From Rhizobium tropici CIAT 899 (lineage in GTDB: Bacteria; Pseudomonadota; Alphaproteobacteria; Rhizobiales; Rhizobiaceae): 64,000 nucleotides of DNA. Made by a program: the position numbers and the translations under genes. The notes beneath the pieces are model-generated. The model saw only the letters and a list, made by a program, of their open reading frames with translations, was not told the DNA's origin and made no database searches. The stretch is from contig NC_020062.1 of assembly GCF_000330885.1 (NCBI RefSeq), positions 318,374-382,373 on the forward strand, given 5' to 3'. Below are positions 26,926-34,371 of the stretch, one piece after another. Position 1 is the stretch's first letter, and each line of letters opens with the position of its first letter.

Positions 26926-27468
26926 TCACCGTATGATATTCGGAATGGAGCGTTCGATCCGGACATCCAGGCGGATGACACGGGTGCTGAGCATTTGAGA
27001 TTCGCGCAAGGTCTCGAAAACAGGCAGGAAAACCGGACGGATGATGGTAAACCACGAAGCGACATCATCGATACCGGCGCTGACACTTGCGGCCGCGCCG
27101 CTTTCATCCCTGCCAGCGATCAAAAGATTACCGGCCAGTGGCGAGGAGTGCCCCTTCAAATCCGTAACGCTCGAAAGGCCGTCGATAAGACCATTGTTAT
27201 CGGTATAGAGAAGATGCGCATCCTCGATGCTGATAACAGCGACCTTGCTGGCTCTCACCAACTTGCGGATGTACTCGGTATGGTTGCCGGCGGGAAGCAT
27301 CACCGTGCGAATGGTTCCATCAACCGGATTTAAAAGATACGATTTGGCTTCGGGCCGGGAAATTTCTTCAGTTTGCTCTTCGACAAAGCGCGGTTCCAGC
27401 GCAGGGAGGAGTCGCAGCTTTGTTCGCGCTCTCCCCTGGGATCCAGATCGGCCATAGTTATCCGTCAT
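26926..27468 (-). CDS. Hypothetical protein, possible DUF3846-like
   Basis: A 180-residue protein that I do not recognise with certainty. The middle part (about residues 40-125: SYLLNPVDGTIRTVMLPAG, then AHLLYTDNNGLIDG, then SPLAGNLLIAGRDESG) resembles short replicon- and phage-associated proteins with a DUF3846-like pattern, in which a stored value is shown before and after a default state. The N-terminal 35 residues are polar and the C-terminal tail looks disordered. It has no signal peptide or membrane segment. It is transcribed alone between the LacI gene and a LysR gene. GGTGA stands next to the ATG. Confidence 0.6.
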   Translation of the reverse strand: MTDNYGRSGSQGRARTKLRLLPALEPRFVEEQTEEISRPEAKSYLLNPVDGTIRTVMLPAGNHTEYIRKLVRASKVAVISIEDAHLLYTDNNGLIDGLSSVTDLKGHSSPLAGNLLIAGRDESGAAASVSAGIDDVASWFTIIRPVFLPVFETLRESQMLSTRVIRLDVRIERSIPNIIR

Positions 27469-27740
27469 TCACCGTTCCCTTGCCACATCGAGAATTAGCA
27501 TCGGAAGAGACAGGGCCTTATAGGCGCGAGATTATGCAACTTTTGCAAGCATCAAAATTCGCTCGGTGTGTTGCCTTTTCTTCAACGGGAGAGCGGTTCT
27601 CCATCTCCTGCGTTCGAATAATTTCACGGAGATAGTCATGAGACTCGCGGCCTCGCTACATGCCACTTAAGGAAGAGGATGATCAGGGGAAAGTCAGGTG
27701 GCAGTGTGGATAAGCAGTGTCTCGCCTCGATAGGGAACGG

Positions 27741-28685
27741 CTATTCAAACGCATTGGTCGATGTTTTTCCATTTTGAAGAGAAATCTCATCGAGATACTT
27801 CTCAAAGTATCTGCGCGCAATGATTGAAGTCATCGAGAGACTGCGCTTGGGATCGACGATCAGAGAAAGCACCATTGGCGGTAAGTCGTTGTCCGCTATG
27901 CGGGCGTAGTGCAATCCAACTTCTGGGGCGAGAGGCCTGCCGGCTGGCATGGCCGTCACGCCGAAACCGCAGCCCTCACGGACCATGGAGCGCATGAGCG
28001 ACAGGCTATTGGTGGTCAAGATTGGCTGAAAGCGGATGTCGATACGGGCAGCGGCGATATCGACGATATCCCTCAGGTGGCTACTTGTGTCGGGTACAAT
28101 TGTCGGCTTCTTGAAGAATTCGTCTATGGATATGCTGTCGGGCTGTTCAAGGTGGGAATTTCCCGGCAGCATGGCAATGAGATGAAAGTCGGCGGAACGC
28201 GTGACGACGACTCCCGGCAAGGGCAGGGGGCTGAAGGTTAGGCCGAAGTCTGCGCCTCCATCCCTAACCAGCTGCCGCACACGGTCGGAATCCTCCACGG
28301 CGATCGCATTGCGGATACGAGGATGATCCTTCGTGAACCGCGCGATCACTGCGGGCAGGAAATCGGGCACCGCTTCTTGTGACGAGGCTATTTTCACCTC
28401 GCCGCGGCGAAGTCCTTTCAGCTCCTCGATTTCGGATTTGATGCGGGAAAGGTCCTTATTCCATTCCCTATAGCCATTGACGAGCAATTCGCCCGCTGAT
28501 GTCAGTCGCATGCCGCGAGGCAGGCGCTCGAAGAGAGTGACGCCAAACTCCTCCTCGGCGCTGATGAGCTGTTTGTTGATCGCTGAAGCCGATACGTTCA
28601 GCTTTTCGGCGGCCTTTCTGATCGAGCCGTGATTGGCGATCTCGTCGAGGTAATGCGCGAAGCGGGAAAACAGGAGCCTGCTCAT
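27741..28685 (-). CDS. LysR-family transcriptional regulator, divergent from ECF/phosphoribosyltransferase genes
   Basis: A 314-residue LysR-type protein. The DNA-binding helices read HGSIRKAAEKLNVSASAINKQL and EFGVTLFERLPRGMRLTSAGE, followed by a linker helix and a two-lobed effector domain (GEVKIASSQEAVPDFLPAVI; GFGVTAMPAGRPLAPEVG). It is divergent from the first phosphoribosyltransferase gene with 130 bp between the starts, so control of that gene and perhaps the ECF operon is likely. Its effector may be the compound the system imports. That is inference. Confidence 0.88.
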   Translation of the reverse strand: MSRLLFSRFAHYLDEIANHGSIRKAAEKLNVSASAINKQLISAEEEFGVTLFERLPRGMRLTSAGELLVNGYREWNKDLSRIKSEIEELKGLRRGEVKIASSQEAVPDFLPAVIARFTKDHPRIRNAIAVEDSDRVRQLVRDGGADFGLTFSPLPLPGVVVTRSADFHLIAMLPGNSHLEQPDSISIDEFFKKPTIVPDTSSHLRDIVDIAAARIDIRFQPILTTNSLSLMRSMVREGCGFGVTAMPAGRPLAPEVGLHYARIADNDLPPMVLSLIVDPKRSLSMTSIIARRYFEKYLDEISLQNGKTSTNAFE

Positions 28686-28719
28686 TCGGAGCTATACCTC
28701 GTTGAAGAAAAGGAAACAT

Positions 28720-28761
28720 ACCAGACGAATTTTGTTGGTTGTAAAAATCGTGCGATCTGGT
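28720..28761. promoter_or_regulatory. Possible operator in the LysR/phosphoribosyltransferase intergenic region
   Basis: ACCAGA (28720-28725) and TCTGGT (28756-28761) form an inverted repeat with 30 bases between. Widely spaced half-sites are common for LysR tetramers. The arms are short, so this is weak. Confidence 0.25.
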
Positions 28762-28815
28762 GTCTATTAAGACGAGAATTTGAATGCAAACAATGTGCCA
28801 AAAAAGGCCGCAGGC

Positions 28816-29529
28816 ATGTATCTTGAGACTTCTCAAACCTATCGGGTACAGGTTGCGGGCGAAAATTTCAGCCTGCCGATCGTCCGGCTGAGCGAGCGGC
28901 GCGCGATCGCATTGCTGATGGTAATCGATATGGGGATCCGGTTTGGAGATCTCGTCGGCGATGCCCTTGCCCGTCATTTCGCGCAGTTGAAACCCGATAT
29001 TGTCGTCGGCAGCGCTACTTTGGGCGTGCCGGTCGCCATAGAGGTTTCGCGGCGCCTCGGTATCGATCAATATGTCATCTTGCAGAAATCGCCCAAGTTT
29101 CATCTTGCCGACGCCTTGGTCGAGGATGTCCGTTCCATCACGACCGCCGTGCCGCAGCGTCTCCTGCTCGATCGCCGTTCGATAAAGCTGCTTCAAGGCA
29201 GACGCGTCCTTGTTGTCGACGATGTTATCGCAACCGGTTCCAGCATGGCGGCTGCACTGAGGCTGGTGCGCCGTGCAGGCGCAAACATCATTGGCGCCGG
29301 CGCCATTCTGACCGAGGGTCATGCCTGGCGGAATTTGCTGGGCGATGACGCCCGTCTCGTGACCAGCCTGGGACATATTCCACAGTTCGATATTGTCGAT
29401 GGGGTGGCGACGCCCGATATCGTCACCGAAAAGGACGCTTGGACGGATGATCGGGCTTCGCCTGGCAAGAATTTGACGCAGTTCCAGCGAAGACGCGCGG
29501 CAATCCAAAAGAGCGCAGCAGGGATGTAG
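28816..29529 (+). CDS. Phosphoribosyltransferase family protein (paralogue 1)
   Basis: A 237-residue type I phosphoribosyltransferase. The PRPP loop VLVVDDVIATGSS is complete, with the two acidic residues. The upstream segment LKPDIVVGSATLGVPVAIEV and the flexible-loop region QKSPKFHLADAL resemble adenine and xanthine phosphoribosyltransferases. About 60% of some 180 aligned residues match paralogue 2 (32756-33388) without gaps, by eye. A C-terminal tail of about 50 residues is absent from that paralogue. I chose ATG at 28816, with AAAGG 8 bases upstream; TTG at 28780 is possible. It probably traps an imported base as its 5'-phosphoribosyl nucleotide. Confidence 0.83.
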   Translation: MYLETSQTYRVQVAGENFSLPIVRLSERRAIALLMVIDMGIRFGDLVGDALARHFAQLKPDIVVGSATLGVPVAIEVSRRLGIDQYVILQKSPKFHLADALVEDVRSITTAVPQRLLLDRRSIKLLQGRRVLVVDDVIATGSSMAAALRLVRRAGANIIGAGAILTEGHAWRNLLGDDARLVTSLGHIPQFDIVDGVATPDIVTEKDAWTDDRASPGKNLTQFQRRRAAIQKSAAGM

Positions 29530-29973
29530 GCAAGTCGCCGATCCCTAGCATGGCTATCTTGATGCAGCCGGTCCATGATGCGCACGAATAGATTGGCCGA
29601 TCGATGTCCCCTATGCTAGGTCATGTTTATATGCAATCTGAAATGGTTTTTACGAACGGAAACACGCATAGTCACTCAATTCTTGGAAAAGGTTTTTCTG
29701 TGAGCCGGCAATCGATCCCCATTTCGATTTCAATTCGGTTGCTTCGCGATCTTCGTTTCAAAAACTCATCCAAGCCTCTGAAGTTCGAGACGTACTGTAA
29801 CTGAGGTTGGCAGGTGGCGTGTTCACACTGCCTTTCATGATCGGATGGGCGATTATCCGAGCAAGTGCATGCATTATAGATGAAGCGCGTCCCTGCGCTT
29901 GAATGGTCGCGGAGAGCCTCTCAGCCGGTTCTCCGGCAATTTTTGGAAATTACTTTTTAAAGGAACCAAAATC
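29530..29973 (+). other. 444-bp region between phosphoribosyltransferase 1 and the ECF operon
   Basis: No credible coding sequence. The last 165 bases hold a chain of short hairpins described separately at 29809-29937. The preceding 270 bases are somewhat AT-richer and show no clear element. Confidence 0.5.
29809..29937 (+). promoter_or_regulatory. Hairpin-rich leader of the ECF operon, candidate riboswitch
   Basis: Consecutive stems occur at 29809-29813/29828-29832 (GGCAG/CTGCC), 29841-29846/29855-29860 (TCGGAT/ATCCGA), the AAGCGC/GCGCTT pair around 29883-29900, and 29924-29928/29933-29937 (GCCGG/CCGGC followed by AATTTTT). GGAGA at 29911-29915 can instead pair with TCTCC at 29930-29934, which competes with the last stem. 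The gene start is 36 bases further on. No known riboswitch motif was recognised. Confidence 0.3.
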
Positions 29974-30546
29974 ATGCAGCCAGCGAGCATGTCACAAACT
30001 GACGGCAATACACTCTTTCCCATCGTCCTCTCGATCGTTGCGGCAGCCGCGACCGGTGTGCTTTGGGCCTATGCCAATCCGATCCAACTCGTGCCGGGGA
30101 TCATTCAGTGGCGCATTTTCGCCTTCCTGCCGCCAGTGATCGGCATTCTGCTCGGCTGGCGCAGCGGCTTCATCTGCGGCTATCTCGGCACCATTGTCTG
30201 GTCGCTTCTTGCCGGCACGTTCATACCCGCCCATTCGCTTATTGTTGATGGCATCATGGTCGGTCTGACCGGTCTCGTGCCGGGGCTCTTCTTCGATCCT
30301 GCCAAAACGGTCTTCGATCGCGCCACGCTGATCAAGATTGCCGTCGTCTGCCTTGTCATCGGGCTGATCATGGTGGCGGCGGTGTCGGCAAGCCTTGCCT
30401 ATCTCGGCATTTTCCCGTTCTGGTGGGGCTTCGGCTATATCGGCCTGTCCGACATCGTCCCGATGGTCGTCGGCACGCCGCTTCTGATCATCCCGGCGCT
30501 GAAAATTCTGAAGAGTGCTCATCCTTCCGGTTTCAAGCGTTTCTGA
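29974..30546 (+). CDS. ECF transporter S component-like membrane protein
   Basis: A 190-residue hydrophobic protein with about six membrane segments and no soluble domain. Size, topology and its place directly before a double ATPase and a T component mark it as the substrate-binding S component of an ECF importer. Segments include LFPIVLSIVAAAATGVLWAY, FAFLPPVIGILLGWRSGFI and GYIGLSDIVPMVVGTPLLII. I see no similarity to the thiamine, riboflavin or biotin S components that I can defend. The ATG at 29974 has AAAGGA 9 bases upstream; an upstream extension to 29899 is unlikely. Ligand unknown; the phosphoribosyltransferase neighbours suggest a nucleobase. Confidence 0.78.
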   Translation: MQPASMSQTDGNTLFPIVLSIVAAAATGVLWAYANPIQLVPGIIQWRIFAFLPPVIGILLGWRSGFICGYLGTIVWSLLAGTFIPAHSLIVDGIMVGLTGLVPGLFFDPAKTVFDRATLIKIAVVCLVIGLIMVAAVSASLAYLGIFPFWWGFGYIGLSDIVPMVVGTPLLIIPALKILKSAHPSGFKRF

Positions 30547-30565
30547 ACCCGATCTGGATCGACAA

Positions 30566-32089
30566 GTGCTCAATATTGCCAATCTGACGATTGGTTTCGG
30601 CGGCGCCGCACCGGTGTTTGCCGAGACCAATTGCATGCTTGACGAGGGGCAGCGGCTTCTCGTCTGTGGTGAAGCCGGCAGCGGCAAGTCGACGCTGCTC
30701 GGCGTTGCCGCAGGTCTGATCCCACGCCTCATTCCCGTTGCGGAATTCTCCGGGCAGGTGGAACTTGCCGGCCGTCCGCTGCCTTCCCTCACAAAGAGGG
30801 AACTCTTCGACACGATCAGCTTCGTGTCGCAAAATAGCGAAGATCAGCTTTGGGATATCTGCGTCGAGGACGTCATCGCCTTTCCGCTGGAAAACAAGGG
30901 TGTCGAGCGGAGCGTGATCCGGGACCGGCTCACCGAACTGATGACCGAGTTCGGGCTGGAAGCACTGAGCGGCCGTCGGGTTCTGACCCTTTCGGGGGGC
31001 GAACGGCGAATGGTCACCATTGCTGCGGCGATCGTCTCCAGCCCATCGATTCTGGTGCTGGACGAACCGACGACCGGGCTCGATCCGGCCGCACGCGTGC
31101 GGTTGTCAAACATCCTGCGCAAAGTGCTGGACAGCACCCCGACATTGCTGATCTCGGAGCAGGACCCTTTGCCGCTCCGCTCCGTAATAGACAGCATTGC
31201 CTTGTTGCGCCGTGGCGGCATCTCTCCAAGCATGCCGCCGGAGACGGTGCTCAAACAGGATGCCGCATGGGTCGAGGCCGGCATTTTGCCGCCGATGCGC
31301 GGCAGGCCCACGCGGCAGACCGTCGAGCCCGGCCGCTCGCTATTGACCGTTTCGGGATTGGCGAGCCAGCTTTCGCGCTCGCGCGGAGATCCGGTGCTGA
31401 AGGACGTGAGCTTCGATGTCCGGGCCGGAGAAGTGCTGGCGCTTATCGGCCGTAACGGTGCCGGCAAGACGACGCTGTTCAAATCGATCCTCGGGCTGAC
31501 GAAAACCACCTCGGGTTCCATCCTCCTCGACGGGACGAAGGCTGACAATTGGTCGGTCGCCGCGCGAGCCCGCAAGATCGCCTATATCCCCCAAAACATG
31601 CGGCATATCTTGTTCAACATGACCGTGCTCGGTGAGGTGATCTTTGCTATCACCGCGTCGAGCGCATCGTCGAGCGACCCCGCCGTCGTCGCGCGCGCGA
31701 AGGCGGCGCTGGAGCGCTACGCACTTTCCGATCTGGCGGAAGCCAATCCGTTTGCTTTATCGGCCCGCCAGCAGGCGCTGCTGGGGCTTGCCTGCGCCGA
31801 TGCCACCGGCGCACTCGTCGCCATCATCGATGAACCGCTTCTAAGCAGAGACATCAAAGGCCGGCAAATGCTGGAGCTTTTCATCTCTTCGATGCAGTCC
31901 TCGGGCCGCGCCGTGATGCTGATTTCGCACGATCTGGAACTGGTCGACGATCTGGCCACTCGCCTGATGGTCCTCGACAATGGCACGATCGCATTCGAGG
32001 GAGCGCCGGAAGAGGGCTGGAAAAGCAGTCCCTTCCGTTCTCTCGGCTGGCAGGCGCCCTATGATAAGACGGTATGGAGCGTGGCATGA
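30566..32089 (+). CDS. ECF transporter, fused double ATP-binding protein (A-A')
   Basis: One chain of about 507 residues holds two ABC ATPase domains. Domain 1 has Walker A GEAGSGKS (35-42), the ECF-type Q loop SQNSEDQLWD, signature LSGGERRM and Walker B LVLDEPTTGLDP. Domain 2 has Walker A GRNGAGKTT and an aspartate-glutamate Walker B (IIDEPLLSRD), but the signature is degraded to LSARQQ. One of the two nucleotide sites is therefore likely impaired, as in several heterodimeric ABC ATPases. The start is GTG at 30566 with GGA upstream, 20 bases past the S-component stop; GTG at 30515 would overlap it by 32 bases. Confidence 0.87.
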   Translation: MLNIANLTIGFGGAAPVFAETNCMLDEGQRLLVCGEAGSGKSTLLGVAAGLIPRLIPVAEFSGQVELAGRPLPSLTKRELFDTISFVSQNSEDQLWDICVEDVIAFPLENKGVERSVIRDRLTELMTEFGLEALSGRRVLTLSGGERRMVTIAAAIVSSPSILVLDEPTTGLDPAARVRLSNILRKVLDSTPTLLISEQDPLPLRSVIDSIALLRRGGISPSMPPETVLKQDAAWVEAGILPPMRGRPTRQTVEPGRSLLTVSGLASQLSRSRGDPVLKDVSFDVRAGEVLALIGRNGAGKTTLFKSILGLTKTTSGSILLDGTKADNWSVAARARKIAYIPQNMRHILFNMTVLGEVIFAITASSASSSDPAVVARAKAALERYALSDLAEANPFALSARQQALLGLACADATGALVAIIDEPLLSRDIKGRQMLELFISSMQSSGRAVMLISHDLELVDDLATRLMVLDNGTIAFEGAPEEGWKSSPFRSLGWQAPYDKTVWSVA

Positions 32090-32766
32090 CGCGGCTTCAT
32101 GAGCTCAATTTCTTTATCAAGCTGGGTGTTGCCTTCATCATCATGCTGGCTGCCTGGTTTGCTCCGGATTGGCGGTTCGGCGTACCTCTTGCGCTTGTCT
32201 GCCTGGTCCTTCTGTGGGGCCTGAGGGTTCCCGGTCTTCGCGGCTACATCAAGGGTGCTGCTTTGCTGACGGGCATGGTCATGGTGAGCTGGATGATAAA
32301 TCTCTGGCTGCAGGGTCTTTCAACGCCGCAGGCCCTGCCTGTCGCGGTGGCGATGGCCGCCAGGCTGGTGACGACAACGGCCGTCTTCTATTTCGTCATG
32401 GAAACAAGCTCGCCGGGCGAAATATTGGCGGCGGCAAGCGCCGCGCGGCTACCCTCCATTGCCACTCTCGTTCTGTCGCTCACCTTCGGCGTCATTCCGA
32501 TGCTGCGCGACGATTTCGAGCGCATTGCGGATGCCCAACGTTCTCGCGGCATGGAGATCGACGATGTCGGCCTGCCGACGAAATTGCGCTTTGCATTGGC
32601 ACGCGGCATCCCGCTGCTCGTTCAGGCGATCCGCATGGCGCATGCCATCTCGTTTTCGCTTACCCTTTACGGGTATGATCTGAAACACAAGCGAACAACC
32701 TGGCGCGAGGTTGGCCTGATGGTCGAGCAGCGCCTTAGCATGAAGGATAAGACCTATGAGCTCTGA
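32086..32766 (+). CDS. ECF transporter transmembrane T component
   Basis: A 226-residue EcfT/CbiQ-type protein with about five membrane segments and a cytoplasmic coupling part holding the charged motif DAQRSRGMEI (the Arg-Gly element that contacts the ATPases). The start HELNFFIKLGVAFIIMLAAW is typical of the family. ATG at 32086 overlaps the ATPase stop as ATGA and has GGAG 6 bases upstream. It couples ATP hydrolysis to the S component. The 3' end overlaps the start of the second phosphoribosyltransferase by 11 bases, so all four genes are one transcript. Confidence 0.88.
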   Translation: MTRLHELNFFIKLGVAFIIMLAAWFAPDWRFGVPLALVCLVLLWGLRVPGLRGYIKGAALLTGMVMVSWMINLWLQGLSTPQALPVAVAMAARLVTTTAVFYFVMETSSPGEILAAASAARLPSIATLVLSLTFGVIPMLRDDFERIADAQRSRGMEIDDVGLPTKLRFALARGIPLLVQAIRMAHAISFSLTLYGYDLKHKRTTWREVGLMVEQRLSMKDKTYEL

Positions 32767-33388
32767 GACCGCCGACCCGAGAACCGGGCAGAACTGGAAG
32801 GTCGACGTCGCCGGCTATACCGTTGATCTGCCTATCGTGGCGATCAAGCCGGATTTTGCCATTTCGCTGATGATGGTCATCGATCTCGGCGTGAGGTTCG
32901 GCGAGCATGTCGGCACCAAGCTCGCCGCCAGATTCGCGTCGCTCAAGCCCGATATCGTGGTCGGCACAGCGACGCTCGGCATTCCCGTCGCCATCGAGGT
33001 CACCCGGGCACTCGGCCTCAACGACTATGTCGTCCTGCAGAAGTCGCCGAAAATCCACTTGGCGAATGCACTGGAACAACGCATCTCCTCCATCACATCC
33101 AAAGGCGAGCAGCGCTTGCTGCTGGACCGCGCCGCAATTCCCCTTCTCAACGGCAAGCGCGTGCTTGTCGTCGACGACGTGGTCGCCTCCGGATCGAGCC
33201 TCAAGGGCTCGCTGGAACTGGTGCGCAAGGCCGGAGCCGAGGTCGTCGGCGTTGGCGTCATTCTGACGGAAGCCCGCGATTGGCGCGAGACGCTGGGATC
33301 CGATTGCGATCTCATTCAGAGCCTCGCCCATATCCCGCAATTCTCCAGGACCGGCAATTCCACTTGGGAGCCGATCCCCGGCACTTGA
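32756..33388 (+). CDS. Phosphoribosyltransferase family protein (paralogue 2)
   Basis: A 210-residue type I phosphoribosyltransferase with PRPP loop VLVVDDVVASGSS, LKPDIVVGTATLGIPVAIEV and QKSPKIHLANAL. It is close to paralogue 1 (about 60% by eye) but ends after HIPQF plus 14 residues. It overlaps the T-component gene by 11 bases and is thus translationally linked to the transporter. This is strong evidence that the imported molecule, or a product of it, is its substrate. Group translocation-like trapping as a nucleotide is the simplest reading. Substrate base not assigned. Confidence 0.87.
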   Translation: MSSETADPRTGQNWKVDVAGYTVDLPIVAIKPDFAISLMMVIDLGVRFGEHVGTKLAARFASLKPDIVVGTATLGIPVAIEVTRALGLNDYVVLQKSPKIHLANALEQRISSITSKGEQRLLLDRAAIPLLNGKRVLVVDDVVASGSSLKGSLELVRKAGAEVVGVGVILTEARDWRETLGSDCDLIQSLAHIPQFSRTGNSTWEPIPGT

Positions 33389-33483
33389 ACTTTCCGCAAC
33401 GACTGGGGCGGTATCTTGGATCGTGGGGTGCTCGTCATCGACCCGAGCAGCCGACTGTTCTACACATGGAATTTCGCACATGA

Positions 33484-33506
33484 TGATCCGGCTTCGGGCC
33501 GGATCA
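33484..33506 (+). terminator. Stable hairpin downstream of the ECF operon
   Basis: TGATCCGGC and GCCGGATCA form a perfect 9-bp stem with a TTCGG loop, a very stable type. It lies 95 bases after the second phosphoribosyltransferase stop. No U-tract follows, so it may protect the 3' end or act with Rho. Nothing else is visible in 33389-33682. Confidence 0.4.
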
Positions 33507-33682
33507 GAAACAGGGCTACGGAGGTGCCAAGGCGGGGATGGCGTAGGTTGAGGCTATTGCTGGCAAACCCGGGATGCAATCATGCGAGCATGGCCCAGCC
33601 ACTTGCTTTTATCAGGCCTTTGTCTTGCTCTGGCTGACGGCGTGGATGCTTCAGATAGCCGAATTATAAAGTGGATGAGGAC

Positions 33683-34303
33683 ATGATTACCGATATCGAG
33701 GACTTCTTTGCCAAAGGATGCGGACGCTGCGAACGTTTTGCGACACCGGACTGTTCCACCAGGCAATGGGTTGACGGTCTGAACGAACTGCGCCGAATCT
33801 GTCTGGAGGCCGGGCTCGTCGAGACGGTGAAATGGGCCCATCCATGCTACATGCACGCGGGTCGTAACATCGTCATCATCGGCGCCTTTCGCGGCGATTT
33901 TCGCCTCACTTTCTTCAACGCGGCGCTGATGAAGGACCCTGAGGGCGTGCTTGAAAAGCAAGGGCAGAATACCCAGCATCCCGATATGATCCGCTTCGTG
34001 AGCAACGCCGCCGTGGCCAAGATGGAGCCCGTCATCCGAGCCTATCTGGAGGAGGCGATGGGATATGCGGAGGCCGGCATCAAGCCTGCAAAAGAGGTGG
34101 GTGAAATTGAATTGCCGGACGAGCTGATCGAGGCGCTGGATTCCGATCCCGAGCTGGCGGAAGCTTTCCACGATCTGACGCCGGGGCGAAAGAAAAGCTA
34201 TGTGATCAACCTCGGCTCCGTGAAGAAATCCGAAACGCGGGCCGCGCGGATTGCCAAGTTTCGCAATCATATTCTTGCCGGGAAGGGCGCGCTGGAGCGC
34301 TAG
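33683..34303 (+). CDS. YdeI/OmpD-associated (OmdA) family protein with DUF1801-like domain
   Basis: A 206-residue soluble protein. The central part (VKWAHPCYMHAGRNIVIIGAFRGDFRLTF split as WAHPCYMHAGRN and GDFRLTFFNAAL) resembles DUF1801. The C-terminal third has the OmdA pattern: ELPDELIEALDSDPELAEAF, then LTPGRKKSYVINL and KSETRAARIAKF. The biochemical role of the family is unknown. ATG at 33683 is preceded by GGATGAGG; GTG at 33671 is a less likely alternative. It is transcribed alone and converges with the glycosyltransferase gene. Confidence 0.85.
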   Translation: MITDIEDFFAKGCGRCERFATPDCSTRQWVDGLNELRRICLEAGLVETVKWAHPCYMHAGRNIVIIGAFRGDFRLTFFNAALMKDPEGVLEKQGQNTQHPDMIRFVSNAAVAKMEPVIRAYLEEAMGYAEAGIKPAKEVGEIELPDELIEALDSDPELAEAFHDLTPGRKKSYVINLGSVKKSETRAARIAKFRNHILAGKGALER

Positions 34304-34371
34304 CCGGCAATTGATGTCTCCTGCTTCTTGATCATCTCATCGATGAGTTCGAGCCGCTGCGCAATCTCAAG

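Noticed and set aside
27790..27815. Palindrome GATACTT-CTCA-AAGTATC as an operator
   Set aside because: It lies inside the coding region near the 3' end of the LysR gene, away from any promoter; probably chance or a codon effect.
28468..29508. Minus-strand open frame across the LysR start and phosphoribosyltransferase 1
   Set aside because: It overlaps two well-supported genes and a divergent promoter region and shows no family features.
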